A stretch of 64,000 nt of DNA from Streptomyces malaysiensis subsp. samsunensis (GTDB lineage: Bacteria; Actinomycetota; Actinomycetes; Streptomycetales; Streptomycetaceae), in the NCBI RefSeq assembly GCF_024519315.1, contig NZ_JANIIC010000012.1:121922-185921 (forward strand). The letters are read 5' to 3'. Below, in pieces: positions 1 to 9,476 of the stretch. Position 1 is the stretch's first letter. Every line of letters begins with the position of its first letter. Below the pieces are notes generated by a model that saw nothing but the letters and a program-made list of their open reading frames with translations, was not told the DNA's origin and did no database searches. The translations under genes and the position numbers were made by a program.

Positions 1-1
1 C

Positions 2-511
2 TGGTCACCCGGTCCCGACGGGATCCGGCAGCGTGCCGGCCGTGCGCTGCGCGTCCGGCTCGTCTACGCGTCGACCGACCCGTACGGCTCCGTCTACGAG
101 CTGGTCGCCCAGCAGTTGCGCAAGAGCGGCATCGATCTCGCCCTCACCCCGCTCGACGACGCCCGGAACAACGCCCGCCAGGCGGCCGGTGACTACGACT
201 TGGTGTCCTGGGGAGTCACCCGCGGCGACCCGTCCGTCCTGTCCACCGTCTTCACGGTCGACTCGGCCAACCCGCTGCGCAGGACCAAACCCGGGCGGCT
301 GGAGCGGTCGCTCGGCGCGGTGAGCGAAACGCTCGACCCCGCACGCAGGCAGCAAGCGGTCGACAGCGCCGTCGACACCATCCTCGACGGCGGCCACGGC
401 ATCCCGCTGTTCGAGCAGGCTGCCTCGATCGGCGTCGGGGACGCCGTCAAGGGCATCAGGCTCGACTCGTCCAGCCGCCCCATCTTCTACGACGCGGAGG
501 TCAGCAAGTGA
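2..511 (+). CDS. ABC transporter substrate-binding protein, C-terminal part (dipeptide/nickel family 5)
   Basis: The reading frame is open from the window edge, so the gene starts upstream. The roughly 169 visible residues look like the last lobe of a family-5 solute-binding protein (DppA/OppA/NikA type): a Y-A-S-T-D-P-Y strand, a helix ending L-R-K-S-G-I-D-L, then D-Y-D-L-V-S-W-G-V and a closing segment with G-H-G-I-P-L-F. Such lipoproteins capture peptides, nickel or similar ligands outside the membrane. The family is inferred mainly from context: the next genes are two DppB/DppC-type permeases and a double ATPase in the same operon. The stop overlaps the next start (GTGA), which implies translational coupling. 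Substrate unknown. Confidence 0.75.
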   Translation, partial: WSPGPDGIRQRAGRALRVRLVYASTDPYGSVYELVAQQLRKSGIDLALTPLDDARNNARQAAGDYDLVSWGVTRGDPSVLSTVFTVDSANPLRRTKPGRLERSLGAVSETLDPARRQQAVDSAVDTILDGGHGIPLFEQAASIGVGDAVKGIRLDSSSRPIFYDAEVSK

Positions 512-1776
512 GCGGCACAGATGATCGCTGGAACGCTTTCGGTGATGGCCGAACGGTCTCACCCGCGGAATTCGTAGCGGCCTCGGCGGCCCTGCTCGAC
601 GGTGCGGTGCGGGCGGTCTCCGGGCCCGCCGCGGAGGTCAGAGCCCATCTGGTCGCCGGACTGGCCGCCTCGCTCGACCTGGCAGGGCCCTATGCGACCA
701 CCCGGCTGGATGTCCCGGCGACGGGCAACGCGGCGCGTGCGGAACTGACCGCGAGCGCGGCCGCCGCCGCCGAGCTGATCATGGACCTGGTCCAGGCGGG
801 CGCCGGCTCCGGCGGCGGGCGGCGGGTTACGGACCTCCGCAGCCCCTGCGTCGGCTACGGCTGGACGCCCTCCGTCGTGGAGTGGCTGATGGGGCCGGCC
901 GGCGGGCACCCCGCACGCAATCTGTACAACGAGTGGCTGCACCAGCTCGTCCTGCTGCGTGACGCCCTCATCCCGTTCGACCGCCACGGTGAGACGCGGC
1001 TTCTGGTGACGGCCGAAGGACTGCGGCGCATCGTCGACGAGCGTGACCGCTTCGTGCTGGAACTGACCACGCGGCGGATCGCGCACCGGTCGGTCGTACG
1101 TTTCGCGGCGGTCGCCGCCGTGGGCGGCCCGGGGCCGGCGCGGCTGTCCGCCTACGGTTTCCAGTGGCCCGGCGGCTCCGTGCTGCCGGCGGTACTGTCC
1201 CGTGGCGACCTGCTGGCTCCGCGCTACCGGCTGGCGTGGTCACCGGAGGCGGTGCTGGACGACGAGGAGCAGCCGCTGTTCTTCGTCCCCGCCGCCGCGG
1301 ACTACCTCGAACTGCCGCACCGCGACCTCGCGGCACTGCCCCCGGAGGAACCGGCGACCGGCCGCCCCGTGACCGCCCGGCTGGTCCGCGGCGAGAGCGC
1401 GGCGGACGCCGGCACCGTCACACTCGACCTCGAGGCCGAGTCCGCCGGGCCCGCCCGCGGCCCATGGCGCGTCGACCTGGGGCAGGCGCTGCGCGGGCAT
1501 CGATACGCGCTGCGCCCCGATGCGGCGGCCGAACCGGGCCCGCCGCCGGAGACGACGGTCGTGGAGGGCCGGCGCCTGCTGCCCGAACCGGCCCTCTTCA
1601 CCGCCCGGACCGGCCGATACCGGCTGCTCACCGGCGGTGAGCCGCTGCCCGCACTCGCGGTCCTCGGCCGGCTCCACCCCGACGGCACGGTGCTGTACGC
1701 GGGCGAGGGCCGGGCGGCGGTGGAGTCCACGGCCCGGCGTTCGGAACCCGTGCTCCTGCTGGACGTGCGGCAATGA
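508..1776 (+). CDS. Unrecognised 422-aa protein inside the peptide-type ABC operon
   Basis: GTG start overlapping the stop of the solute-binding gene by 4 bases; its own stop overlaps the first permease start (ATGA), so it is clearly part of the operon. I do not recognise a family. The N-terminal ~140 residues are alanine-rich and helical; a central block around residues 125-180 (W-L-M-G-P, N-L-Y-N-E-W-L-H-Q-L) and a more beta-like C-terminal half with many prolines follow. There is no signal peptide, membrane segment or obvious nucleotide-binding motif, so a cytoplasmic location is inferred. Because it replaces nothing in a standard Dpp/Opp operon, it may process or sense the imported substrate, but that is only inference. 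Confidence 0.7.
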   Translation: MSGTDDRWNAFGDGRTVSPAEFVAASAALLDGAVRAVSGPAAEVRAHLVAGLAASLDLAGPYATTRLDVPATGNAARAELTASAAAAAELIMDLVQAGAGSGGGRRVTDLRSPCVGYGWTPSVVEWLMGPAGGHPARNLYNEWLHQLVLLRDALIPFDRHGETRLLVTAEGLRRIVDERDRFVLELTTRRIAHRSVVRFAAVAAVGGPGPARLSAYGFQWPGGSVLPAVLSRGDLLAPRYRLAWSPEAVLDDEEQPLFFVPAAADYLELPHRDLAALPPEEPATGRPVTARLVRGESAADAGTVTLDLEAESAGPARGPWRVDLGQALRGHRYALRPDAAAEPGPPPETTVVEGRRLLPEPALFTARTGRYRLLTGGEPLPALAVLGRLHPDGTVLYAGEGRAAVESTARRSEPVLLLDVRQ

Positions 1777-2792
1777 CGGCGAGGCTGCCTCCAGGGCTGC
1801 CGCGCTACCTCGTACGCCGGCTGTGCCAGGCCGTGTTCGTGATCTGGGCGGCGTTCACCGTCACCTCGCTCCTGCTCTATCTGCTGCCCTCCGATCCGGT
1901 CCAGATCATGATCGGTCCGCAGGCACACGCCAGTCCCGGCCAACTCGCCCGGCTGCGCCATGAGTACGGGCTGGACCGGCCGGTGGTGACGCAGTACGTC
2001 ACGCAGCTCGGCCGCGCGCTGCACGGCGACCTCGGCCAGTCGATCCAGAGTGGCGTGCCGGTCATCACCGAGCTGTTCCGGGCGCTGCCGCACACCCTGG
2101 CGCTGGCCGGCGCCTCGCTCGGGCTCGGCGCGATGCTCGGCGGCAGCGTCGCGTGGTCGGCGGCGTACGCCTCGTCGCCCCGGCTGCGCGCGGCGCTGCT
2201 GGCCGTGCCATCGCTGTTCATCTCGGTGCCGACGTTCTGGCTGGGGCTCATGCTGATGGAACTGTTCTCCTTCACCTTCCGGGCATTTCCCGCCAGCGGC
2301 GGCACCGGTTTCGCCTCGCTGGTGCTGCCCGCCGTCACGCTGGCGATCCCCTCCGCCGCGTTCATCGCCCAGACCCTGGGGTCGGAACTGATCAAGGCGA
2401 TGGGGGAACCGTACGCCGACACGGCCAGGGCCAAGGGCGCGTCCCGGTCGCGGGTCCTGCGCGGTCACGCGCTGCGCAACGCGGTCATGCCCACGCTCAC
2501 GATGCTCGGGCTACTGGTGGGCTGGCAGCTGTCCGGCTCCGTCGTCGTGGAGACGGTCTTCGCGCGGGACGGGATCGGCCGGCTCACCGAAGCGGCGGTG
2601 CGTACCCAGGACATCCCGATGGTGCAGGGCCTGGTGCTGCTCGCCGCCGTCTGCCTCGCACTGGTCAATCTGGCGGTCGACCTGGTCTATCCGCTCGCCG
2701 ACCCGCGGGTGCTCGTCCGGCGCCCGGCCGTACGGAGCCGGCAGCGGCCGTCCGCGCGGGCGGCCGCGCCGGCGCCGGGAGGCGGCCGATGA
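1773..2792 (+). CDS. ABC transporter permease, DppB/OppB type
   Basis: A 339-aa integral membrane protein with an N-terminal segment near residues 15-35, a periplasmic loop containing the family-typical D-P-V-Q-I-M-I and Y-G-L-D-R-P-V, and further hydrophobic helices. The cytoplasmic EAA-like loop reads A-D-T-A-R-A-K-G-A-S-R-S-R-V-L around residues 210-225, followed by H-A-L-R-N-A-V-M-P, as expected for the BPD_transp_1 family where it contacts the ATPase. The length is usual for DppB. Start ATG overlaps the preceding stop; stop overlaps the next start. It should form the membrane channel with the DppC-type partner downstream. Confidence 0.9.
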   Translation: MTARLPPGLPRYLVRRLCQAVFVIWAAFTVTSLLLYLLPSDPVQIMIGPQAHASPGQLARLRHEYGLDRPVVTQYVTQLGRALHGDLGQSIQSGVPVITELFRALPHTLALAGASLGLGAMLGGSVAWSAAYASSPRLRAALLAVPSLFISVPTFWLGLMLMELFSFTFRAFPASGGTGFASLVLPAVTLAIPSAAFIAQTLGSELIKAMGEPYADTARAKGASRSRVLRGHALRNAVMPTLTMLGLLVGWQLSGSVVVETVFARDGIGRLTEAAVRTQDIPMVQGLVLLAAVCLALVNLAVDLVYPLADPRVLVRRPAVRSRQRPSARAAAPAPGGGR

Positions 2793-3589
2793 CGACCGTC
2801 CGGCGGATCGGCTGGTCCGGATTGCTGATCGCGGTGGTGCTCGGCTGGTCCGTGCGGCCATCGCTGTTCACGCGCCGGGACCCGAACGAGGGTGTGCTCG
2901 CCGAACGGCTGCGGGCGCCCAGCGGCTCCCACTGGTTCGGCACCGACGAACTCGGGCGCGACCTCTACGCCCGCGTGGTGCACGGCGCCGGCCTCTCCTT
3001 GTCGGCCGCGGCTCTGGCGGTCGGCATCGCCTTGGTCTCCGGCGCACTGCTCGGCGTGGTCGCGGGGTCGGCCGGCGGATGGACCGACGACGCCGTCATG
3101 CGGGTGGTGGACATGCTGCTGGCCGTACCGCACTTCCTGCTCTCCCTGGCCATCATCACGATCCTGGGGTTCGGGACCGTGAACGTCGCGGTGGCCGTCG
3201 GGCTCTCCGCGACCGCGAGCTTCGCCCGGATGACGCGCGGCGAAGTGCTCAGGGTGAGGCGTGCGGCCTACGTCGAAGCCGCGACGGTGGCGGGCACCGG
3301 CCGGGCGACGACGCTGGCCCGGCACATCCTGCCGAACGCGGCCCGGCCCGTCCTGGCCCTGTCCAGTCTGGAGCTGGGCAACGCGATCCTGGCCATGGCG
3401 GCCCTCAGCTTCCTCGGCTTCGCCGCGCCGCCGCCCGCCGCGGACTGGGGCTCGCTCGTCGCCGCCGGACGGGACTATCTGGAGGTGGCCTGGTGGATGA
3501 CGACCGTGCCCGGCCTGGCCATCGTCGTGTCGGTGATCGCCGCGAACCAGCTCGGACGGCGGCTGGCGGACCGGGGCGGGCGCCGGTGA
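2789..3589 (+). CDS. ABC transporter permease, DppC/OppC type
   Basis: I chose the ATG at 2789, which overlaps the stop of the DppB-type gene (ATGA), instead of the longer open frame that runs back inside that gene. The product is about 266 aa. It has an N-terminal helix, the OppC-typical L-R-A-P-S-G-S-H-W-F-G-T-D-E-L-G-R-D segment, several membrane helices, and an EAA loop (V-E-A-A-T-V-A-G-T-G-R, then I-L-P-N-A-A-R-P). It pairs with the preceding permease. Slightly short compared with many DppC proteins (about 280-300 aa), mainly at the N-terminus. Confidence 0.9.
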   Translation: MTTVRRIGWSGLLIAVVLGWSVRPSLFTRRDPNEGVLAERLRAPSGSHWFGTDELGRDLYARVVHGAGLSLSAAALAVGIALVSGALLGVVAGSAGGWTDDAVMRVVDMLLAVPHFLLSLAIITILGFGTVNVAVAVGLSATASFARMTRGEVLRVRRAAYVEAATVAGTGRATTLARHILPNAARPVLALSSLELGNAILAMAALSFLGFAAPPPAADWGSLVAAGRDYLEVAWWMTTVPGLAIVVSVIAANQLGRRLADRGGRR

Positions 3590-5208
3590 ACACGTCGACC
3601 TCGCCGTCCGCCACTTTGACGGTCACCGACCTGCGGATCTCGTACCGCATCGCGGGCCACCGCGTCGACGCGGTGAACGGAGTGAGCCTCGAGGTCAACC
3701 CCGGGGAGATCATAGCGATCGTCGGTGAGTCCGGTTCGGGCAAGTCCACGCTGGCGCACGCGCTCACCGGACTGCTGCCCGGCACAGCCGAAGTGTCCGG
3801 CGGCCGTATCGAACTCGACGGCGCCCGCCTGGACCGGTTCTCCGAACGGCAGTGGCGGCACGTACGAGGGGCGCGGATCGGTTTCATCCCGCAGGATCCC
3901 GGAGTGGCGCTGAATCCGGTGCAGCGCGTGGGGAAGCAGGTCGCCGAAGCGCTGCGCATCCACCGGCCGTCGGATCCGGACACCGAGCGCGCCACGGTGC
4001 TGGCGAACCTGGAACGGGCGGGCATACCCGATCCCGGCCGAATCGCCGACCGCTATCCGCACGAACTGTCCGGCGGCTACCGGCAGCGCGTCCTGACGGC
4101 GATCGCGTTCGCCGCCGGACCGAGGTTCATCGTCGCGGACGAGCCGACCTCCGCACTGGACGTCGTCGTGCAGCAGCGGGTGCTGGACCGGATCGAGCGG
4201 CTGGCCAGGTCGTCGGGGACCGCAGTCGTGATGATCACTCACGACCTCGCGGTGGCGGGCGACCGCGCGGACCGGATCGCCGTGATGCATGGCGGCCGCA
4301 TCGTGGAACAGGGCCCGGCCGGGCAGTTGCTGAGCGCCCCCCGGCACGAGTACAGCCAGCTGCTGCTCGCCTCGGTCCCGCGCCTGGTCGCCGTGCGCGA
4401 ACAGGGCCCGCCCACGCAGCCGCTGCTGTCCGTGGACCGGCTCAGCAAGGTCTACACGGTGCGAGGCGGCCCCGGCGCCGGCTCGCTGCGGGCGGTTGAC
4501 GAGGTGAGCTTCGGCATCGAGCGGGGCCGCACCCTGGCCCTGGTGGGAGAGTCCGGCTCGGGGAAGTCGACGACGGCCCGTCTGGTGACGCGCCTCGCCG
4601 ACCCCACGTCCGGGACGATCCGTTTCGACGGAGTGGCGCTGGAAGGACTCGGCGCACGGGCGCTGCGGCCGTTCCGCCGCAGGATCCAGCTGGTCGCGCA
4701 GAACCCGTACACCGCACTCGATCCGCTGATGACGATCCGCCAGATCGTCGCCGAACCGCTGCACGCGTTCCGGGACGGAACGCGCCGGAGCCGTACCGCC
4801 CGGGTCCGGGAACTTCTCGATCAGGTGGCGCTGCCCGCCACGGTCGCGGACCGCAAGCCGAAGGAGCTGTCCGGAGGGCAGCGCCAGCGGGTGGCCATCG
4901 CCCGCGCGCTAGCGCTCCGCCCGGATCTCGTGGTGTTCGACGAGCCCGTGTCCGCGCTCGACGTCGTCATCCAGGCGCAGATCCTGCGGCTCATGGCCGA
5001 GCTCCAGGAGGAGTTCGCGCTGAGCTATCTGTTCATTTCGCACGACCTGGCGGTGGTCAGCCAGATCTCCGACACGGTGGCCGTGATGCGGGAGGGGGCC
5101 ATCGTCGAGCAGGGGCCGACCGCGGAGGTGCTTGCCCGGCCGCGCGACCCCTACACGGCGAGCCTGCTCGATGCGGTACCGGGCAAGGGCCCGGCTCGCA
5201 CAGGGTGA
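3586..5208 (+). CDS. Double ATP-binding subunit of the peptide-type ABC importer (DppD-DppF fusion)
   Basis: GTG at 3586 overlaps the previous stop (GTGA). The 540-aa product carries two complete ABC ATPase domains in tandem. Domain 1: Walker [10 protein letters not shown] near residue 46, signature L-S-G-G-Y-R-Q-R-V, Walker [11 protein letters not shown]. Domain 2 (from about residue 275): Walker [10 protein letters not shown], signature L-S-G-G-Q-R-Q-R-V, Walker [11 protein letters not shown]. This corresponds to DppD and DppF fused in one chain, a common actinobacterial arrangement. It energises the two permeases. The operon appears to end here. Confidence 0.93.
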   Translation: MNTSTSPSATLTVTDLRISYRIAGHRVDAVNGVSLEVNPGEIIAIVGESGSGKSTLAHALTGLLPGTAEVSGGRIELDGARLDRFSERQWRHVRGARIGFIPQDPGVALNPVQRVGKQVAEALRIHRPSDPDTERATVLANLERAGIPDPGRIADRYPHELSGGYRQRVLTAIAFAAGPRFIVADEPTSALDVVVQQRVLDRIERLARSSGTAVVMITHDLAVAGDRADRIAVMHGGRIVEQGPAGQLLSAPRHEYSQLLLASVPRLVAVREQGPPTQPLLSVDRLSKVYTVRGGPGAGSLRAVDEVSFGIERGRTLALVGESGSGKSTTARLVTRLADPTSGTIRFDGVALEGLGARALRPFRRRIQLVAQNPYTALDPLMTIRQIVAEPLHAFRDGTRRSRTARVRELLDQVALPATVADRKPKELSGGQRQRVAIARALALRPDLVVFDEPVSALDVVIQAQILRLMAELQEEFALSYLFISHDLAVVSQISDTVAVMREGAIVEQGPTAEVLARPRDPYTASLLDAVPGKGPARTG

Positions 5209-5610
5209 GCGGCGGGCCCGGCCCCTGGGTGCGGTCTGACGCGGTCGCAACCGTCCTCCAGTCACCCGCTGTACGCGTACGACCAGGCGCATGCGGCCTT
5301 CGCGGCCATAGGCACAGTCACCCGGGCGACCGGCGGCGGCGAGGCCAGAACCCGCAGGGTCATGGTCCGGCCCGCGGTTCTCCGTGCGGCCGGCCCTCGG
5401 CCACCGTTCGGTCGGACCGCCCGTTCTCCGCAGGGCCGGGGCAAAGCCCCTCGGGCTGGGGCAAAGACTTCTCACAGCTCAGATGTCAGCTGACAGGTCC
5501 GAACAGTTCCCGGCCGGGATGGATTTCTCCTTGTTCGACAGAGCCTTCGGATGGTGAGGAGCCGGCCGACCCGGCCCGTAAAGGTGGGTGGACCCCGGTC
5601 GTTCTTGCCC
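5209..5610 (+). other. Intergenic stretch without a supported gene
   Basis: About 400 bases between the ABC operon and the copper-type genes. Short frames exist on both strands but none has both a credible ribosome site and a recognisable protein pattern. I see no clear hairpin terminator after the ATPase gene. A remnant of an older gene cannot be excluded. Confidence 0.4.
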
Positions 5611-5877
5611 ATGAGGACGCTGACCGATACCGCCTCACCGCCGCGACCGGCGGCCGAAGGAGCGGAGCCACGCGGTGCCCGAGCGGGTCGCGCGCTGCCG
5701 CCCCCTGCCCTGGTCGGGTTTCTCGCCCTCCTGGTGGCGCTGATGGCCGCCTCCTGCGTGGTGGGGCGGGCCGCTGGTCCAGTGGCACCCGGCATTCACC
5801 GGAGCGTGCCGGAGGACGGCGGGGCCGGGGGCATGGACACGCATGGCATGGGGACACGCGGCCGCGGCGTGCCGTAG
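5611..5877 (+). CDS. Small membrane protein with Met/His-containing tail, upstream of a copper-type P-ATPase
   Basis: ATG at 5611 gives 88 aa (an earlier in-frame start at 5551 would give 108). One hydrophobic segment (P-A-L-V-G-F-L-A-L-L-V-A-L-M-A-A-S) near residues 33-50 is followed by a short exposed tail with G-G-M-D-T-H-G-M-G. The methionine/histidine pattern and its position 8 bases before a heavy-metal-domain gene suggest a copper-handling accessory protein, but I cannot name a family. The stop codon lies within the ribosome site of the next gene (TAGGAGGTGCG), so the two were probably co-translated. Protein identity is tentative. Confidence 0.45.
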   Translation: MRTLTDTASPPRPAAEGAEPRGARAGRALPPPALVGFLALLVALMAASCVVGRAAGPVAPGIHRSVPEDGGAGGMDTHGMGTRGRGVP

Positions 5878-5885
5878 GAGGTGCG

Positions 5886-6395
5886 ATGAGCGAGGAGCCG
5901 GGCACCGAGCCCGACCGGACCAGCCCGTCCGACGCGCCCGTGCGCACCACCGACCTGCTGGTCGGCGGGATGACGTGTACGGCCTGCATGGCCCGGGTGG
6001 AGAAGAAGCTGGCGCGCGTAGAGGGAGTGAGCGCCACCGTGAACCTGGCCACCGGTACGGCGCGGGTCCGCCATCCGCCCACCGTGACCCCGCAGGAGCT
6101 GATCGCCACCGTCGAGCGGGCCGGGTACACCGCCGAACTCCCGGCACCTCCCTCCCCGGCCAGGGGAGACGATGACCAGTCGTCTGCCGCGGGGGACGGG
6201 GCAGCCGGACCCGACCGCGATCAGGTCGGCGACCTCGAACGGCTCGTCGTCACGGCGTCGCTGGCGGTACCCGTGATGCTCGTCTCCTCCCCGCCTGGCA
6301 GTTCGACCCATGGCAGTACGCCTGCTTCTCGCTCGCCACACCGGTCGCGACCTGGGGTGCGTGGCCCTTCCACCGGCGGGCGCTGCGCGGGAACT
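5886..6395 (+). pseudogene. Copper-type P-type ATPase, N-terminal fragment, frameshifted and truncated
   Basis: ATG at 5886 follows a strong GGAGGTGCG site. The frame encodes a heavy-metal-associated domain with the metal-binding G-M-T-C-T-A-C-M motif near residue 34, then the beginning of the first membrane helix (L-V-V-T-A-S-L-A-V-P-V-M-L-V). Near position 6288 the frame shifts by one base: the family-like sequence A-W-Q-F-D-P-W-Q-Y and then T-W-G-A-W-P-F-H-R-R-A continues in another frame until about 6395, where it ends abruptly against the 3' side of a minus-strand gene. A complete CopA-type ATPase would be about 750 aa, so only about a fifth remains. Not functional as a transporter. Confidence 0.8.
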
Positions 6396-7071
6396 CCACA
6401 CCGGAGGCCAGATCGTCCGCCGATCCACCGTTCGCCACCGAGGCCGCGGCGACTCCGTGGAAGCCGGCGGATGCCTGGGTCGGGTCGCCGTTGAGCGCAA
6501 CCTTGCCCTTGTAGGCGGGCCCCAGCAGGTCGTTCATCCTGACGGGCGCGGGGACCTTGGAGGCGTCGTGGCCGATGGCGAGGTAGCCGGTATAGTCGCT
6601 GGTCCAGCGCCCCTTGGGGTCCTTGAGGTGGTTCGGGACGTCCTTCCAGGCAGCCGTCCGGTACGGAGCGAACAGGGCGGTGTTGGCCAGTGCGACATTG
6701 CTGCCGAGGTCGAAGACGTCGGGTGCGCGGCTCTGGCCCTTCAGTTGCCTGGCCGCGTTGATCTCGTCCTGGCTGCTGGCGTCGGGCTGTGTGGAGTGGA
6801 CCTTGACGCCGTACTTCACCTCGAAGCCCGCGATCATGTCGCCGTAGTTGGCCCAGTCGGGTAGGAGGGCGATGACGTTCAGTGTTCCCTCCTTCCTGGC
6901 GGCGACGAGCTCGGCCATGCCCCCCAGGTCACTGGCGGATTCTGCCGTCGCCGCGGGTCCGGCCGAGTCCGCAGCGGAGGTGCCGGGTGGCGGCGGGGGC
7001 CGGCCGCAGGCGGTGGCGAACAGCAGGGTGAGACCGGCGCCGCCCCCGGCCAACGTTCTCCTTGTGCGCAC
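6396..7071 (-). pseudogene. Solute-binding lipoprotein, truncated (paralogue of the intact one at 16.2-17.4 kb)
   Basis: GTG at 7071, preceded by AGAGGCATCCC. The N-terminus is a lipoprotein signal (L-L-F-A-T-A-C-G). From residue 47 on it can be aligned by eye with the intact binding protein at 16198-17355: shared blocks include G-G-M, K-E-G-T-L, D-W-A-N-Y-G, S-S-Q-D-E-I-N-A, R-A-P-D-V-x-D-L-G-S and Y-K-G-x-V-A-L-N-G-x-P-T. Similarity stops after A-S-G-V-E-F, at about residue 225 of an expected 370-390; the frame then runs into the antisense of the P-ATPase fragment to a stop at 6250. It lies 45 bases downstream of an aldehyde dehydrogenase fragment and was probably in operon with it. Confidence 0.8.
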
Positions 7072-7115
7072 GGGATGCCTCTTTCATGGTGGCCCGAGTA
7101 ACTGGCTGATGTCCG

Positions 7116-7972
7116 TCAGGCGGGCAGCTTGACCATGACGTGTTCGAGCTCGGTGAACTCCTCCAGCGAGTACACGGACCGTTCCCTGCCGTGCCCGGAC
7201 TCCTTGAAGCCGCCCCACGGCATCTCGGAGGCGGACACTCCATGGTCGTTGATCCAGACTGTGCCGAACCGCAGCCGGCGGGCCGCGTCCATGGCCTGAC
7301 CGATGTCCCGCGTGAAGATGGACGCGGCGAGCCCGCAGACCACGTCGTTGGCCATCGTGTAGGCGGCTTCGGCGTCCGCCGCGCGCTGCACCGAGATCAC
7401 TGGCCCGAAGACCTCCCGCTGGACGATCTCGCTGTGCTGGGCGGCGTCGGTCACCACAGTCGGGGCGACGTAGCACCCACCGGGGTCGGCTCCACCGCCA
7501 CCGGTGAGAAAGGACACCCTGGCCTCGGCCGCGCGGTCGAGGACGCCCCGGACGCGTTCGGCGTGCGCGGCGTGGGCCAGGGGACCCATCTCGGTGCCGG
7601 GGTCGGCGGGAGCGCCCACACGCAGCGAGGAAACCGCCCGGACCAGTTCCTCCGCGACACGGTCGTGGAATTGGGCCGTGACGATGACGCGGGACGCGGC
7701 GCCGCAGTCCTGTCCGGCGTTGTAAAAGCCGGCGCCCCGCAGGACATCCGCGACCTCGACGGGGTCGGCGTCGTCGAGGACAACGGCGGGTGCCTTGCCG
7801 CCGAGTTCGAGATGGACACGCTTGAGGCTGTCGGCCGCCGCGCGCGTGACGTCCTTGCCCATCGCGGAGTCCCCGTTGAGTGAGACGATGTCCACTCCGC
7901 CGCGGCGAACCAGCGGCACGCCTGCCGAACGGCCCTCGCCGTTGACGACGTTGAACACGCCCCTCAGGAGGA
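7116..7972 (-). pseudogene. NAD-dependent aldehyde dehydrogenase, C-terminal half
   Basis: About 285 residues of a classical aldehyde dehydrogenase. Visible are F-N-V-V-N-G-E-G, the catalytic-Glu motif L-E-L-G-G-K, the catalytic-Cys region N-A-G-Q-D-C-G-A, and the C-terminal E-V-F-G-P-V, W-I-N-D-H and P-W-G-G-F-K-E-S-G. The N-terminal half of the coenzyme-binding domain (roughly the first 190 residues) is missing; upstream, the same frame is joined to unrelated sequence that leads into a TPR protein. No start codon of its own is evident. With the phosphonate-type binding protein immediately downstream, the parent locus may have handled an aldehyde made from an imported compound; that is inference. 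Confidence 0.8.
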
Positions 7973-8139
7973 GCAGGGCGCGCCGTGGCTGGTGCGCACG
8001 TGGGCACAGACCCCGGTCACAGCCCCGCCTGAGAGGACATGCCGCCGCTGCTCGCCGCCGCATGCCCGGGACCGCCGAACTTGGTGTACGGGCTGTCAGT
8101 CGGTGCGGTAGCCAGCCATGATCGAGGCCGGGTAGCGGC

Positions 8140-9413
8140 TGCCTCGCGGTGATCAGCTCGATCGCGGTATTCAACGGCGCCGGATCGGAGGTACGCATGG
8201 CGTCGGCGAGCAGCGCGAAAGCGGCCGACGTGTCCGGCCCACGCTCGTCCCGGTCGGTGGTCTTCGGGGCGCTGCCGCCCACATACGCGCTGCCGCCGAC
8301 ATACGCTTCCCGCCGCGCGGCGTCGAGTACGGCGAGGTACCGCGTTCGTTCCGGATGATTCGCCGGAGCCGCTGCCACTGCCTGCTCGGCCGCGGCGATC
8401 GCACGCTCACGGTCCTCGGGTGAACCGGTGTGCGCATGGCGAGCCCGGTAGTCGCTGCTGAGGTTCGCGAACAACGCGGCACGTTGCGGATGGTCGGCGG
8501 GTGTGGCCACGAGCGCCTGTTCAAGCAGCTCAGCGGCCCGGTCGACGTCAGCGACCGTCTTGGCCCGCTCGAACCGGGCGGTATAGGCATGGCCGAGGTT
8601 GGACAGAAACCTCGGCCGGTCGACGTCGTCGGCCGAGGCGGCTGCCACCGACGCCTCGCCGAGCTCGATGGCCCGGTCCCCGTGCTCGGCCAGCCCGCTC
8701 CGCCGGTACCACGCCCCGTACGCGAGACTCAGATCCGACAGGCATCTCGCCCGCTCGGGATGGTCTGGAGGGATGGCCGCGACCGCGGGCTCACCCACAT
8801 CCATCGCCCGCATCACATCGTCGAACTGCCCAGTGAGCGAGTGCCGGACCTGGAAGGCGATGCCGAGATCGGACAGCATGGTCGCCCGCTCGACGCGATC
8901 GTGCGCCGTGTCCGCGATGAAGAGCATGAGGATGTCGATGGTCGCGTTGAGCAGGGCGAGATCGCCCGTCTCCGAGGCGCGGGTCAGAAGGCTCCCGGCG
9001 AGGCCCGCACGGGTCTCGACAACCGCGGTGGGGCCAATCAGAGTTCGCATGCGTTCGGGAACCAAGTCCGGATCCTCGGCCACCGGGCTGAGGAAGAACG
9101 CCGCCTTCGCGAGGTCGACAAGAGCAGCGTCTCCCGGTGACACGTTGAACCGGTGGTAGTGCAGCCAGCCGATCGCACGGCACGCCTGGTCGAAGAACTG
9201 CCGCTCCTCAGGCATGAACTCGCCGACGGCATCTGGCCGAATTCCTTCGGCCAGCAGCTCAGCGTCGGCGACGGCGTCATCCCCCAGGATCCTCGACGGG
9301 TCGCCGGATCGCTCGTAGTCGAGAAGACGTTGCTGGACCTGACGAAACGCCACGTCGAGCGGCCTTTCGGGCCGTTCTCGCGGTTCCGGCCGCCGTCGAA
9401 ATGCCCAACGCAC
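8140..9413 (-). pseudogene. TPR-repeat protein, N-terminal part, fused to foreign sequence
   Basis: A likely start is GTG at 9413 behind GAGGTGG, but the spacing is long and the frame is open further upstream. The product shows repeated helical TPR-like units of the actinobacterial type, each with an A-x-x-x-L-G/S-D-L-G-x-A-Y core (for example L-S-D-L-S-L-A-Y-G and L-S-N-L-G-H-A-Y) and a conserved D-H-P-E/Q-R-A spacer. Such proteins often end in a CHAT caspase-like domain; here homology stops near 8140 and the open frame continues through about 150 bases of unrecognised sequence into the aldehyde dehydrogenase half, making a 969-codon chimeric frame. An in-frame near-duplicate Y-V-G-G-S-A-Y-V-G-G-S-A occurs around 8280-8310. 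Confidence 0.65.
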
Positions 9414-9476
9414 AAGAACAACATGCCACCTCACACCTACACATAGCCAGTGGCTCGCGGCTAGGCTCTTCAGATC

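Noticed and set aside
8270..8320. Tandem Y-V-G-G-S-A repeat in the TPR fragment as a functional repeat
   Set aside because: Only two units, in a degraded gene; probably slippage.
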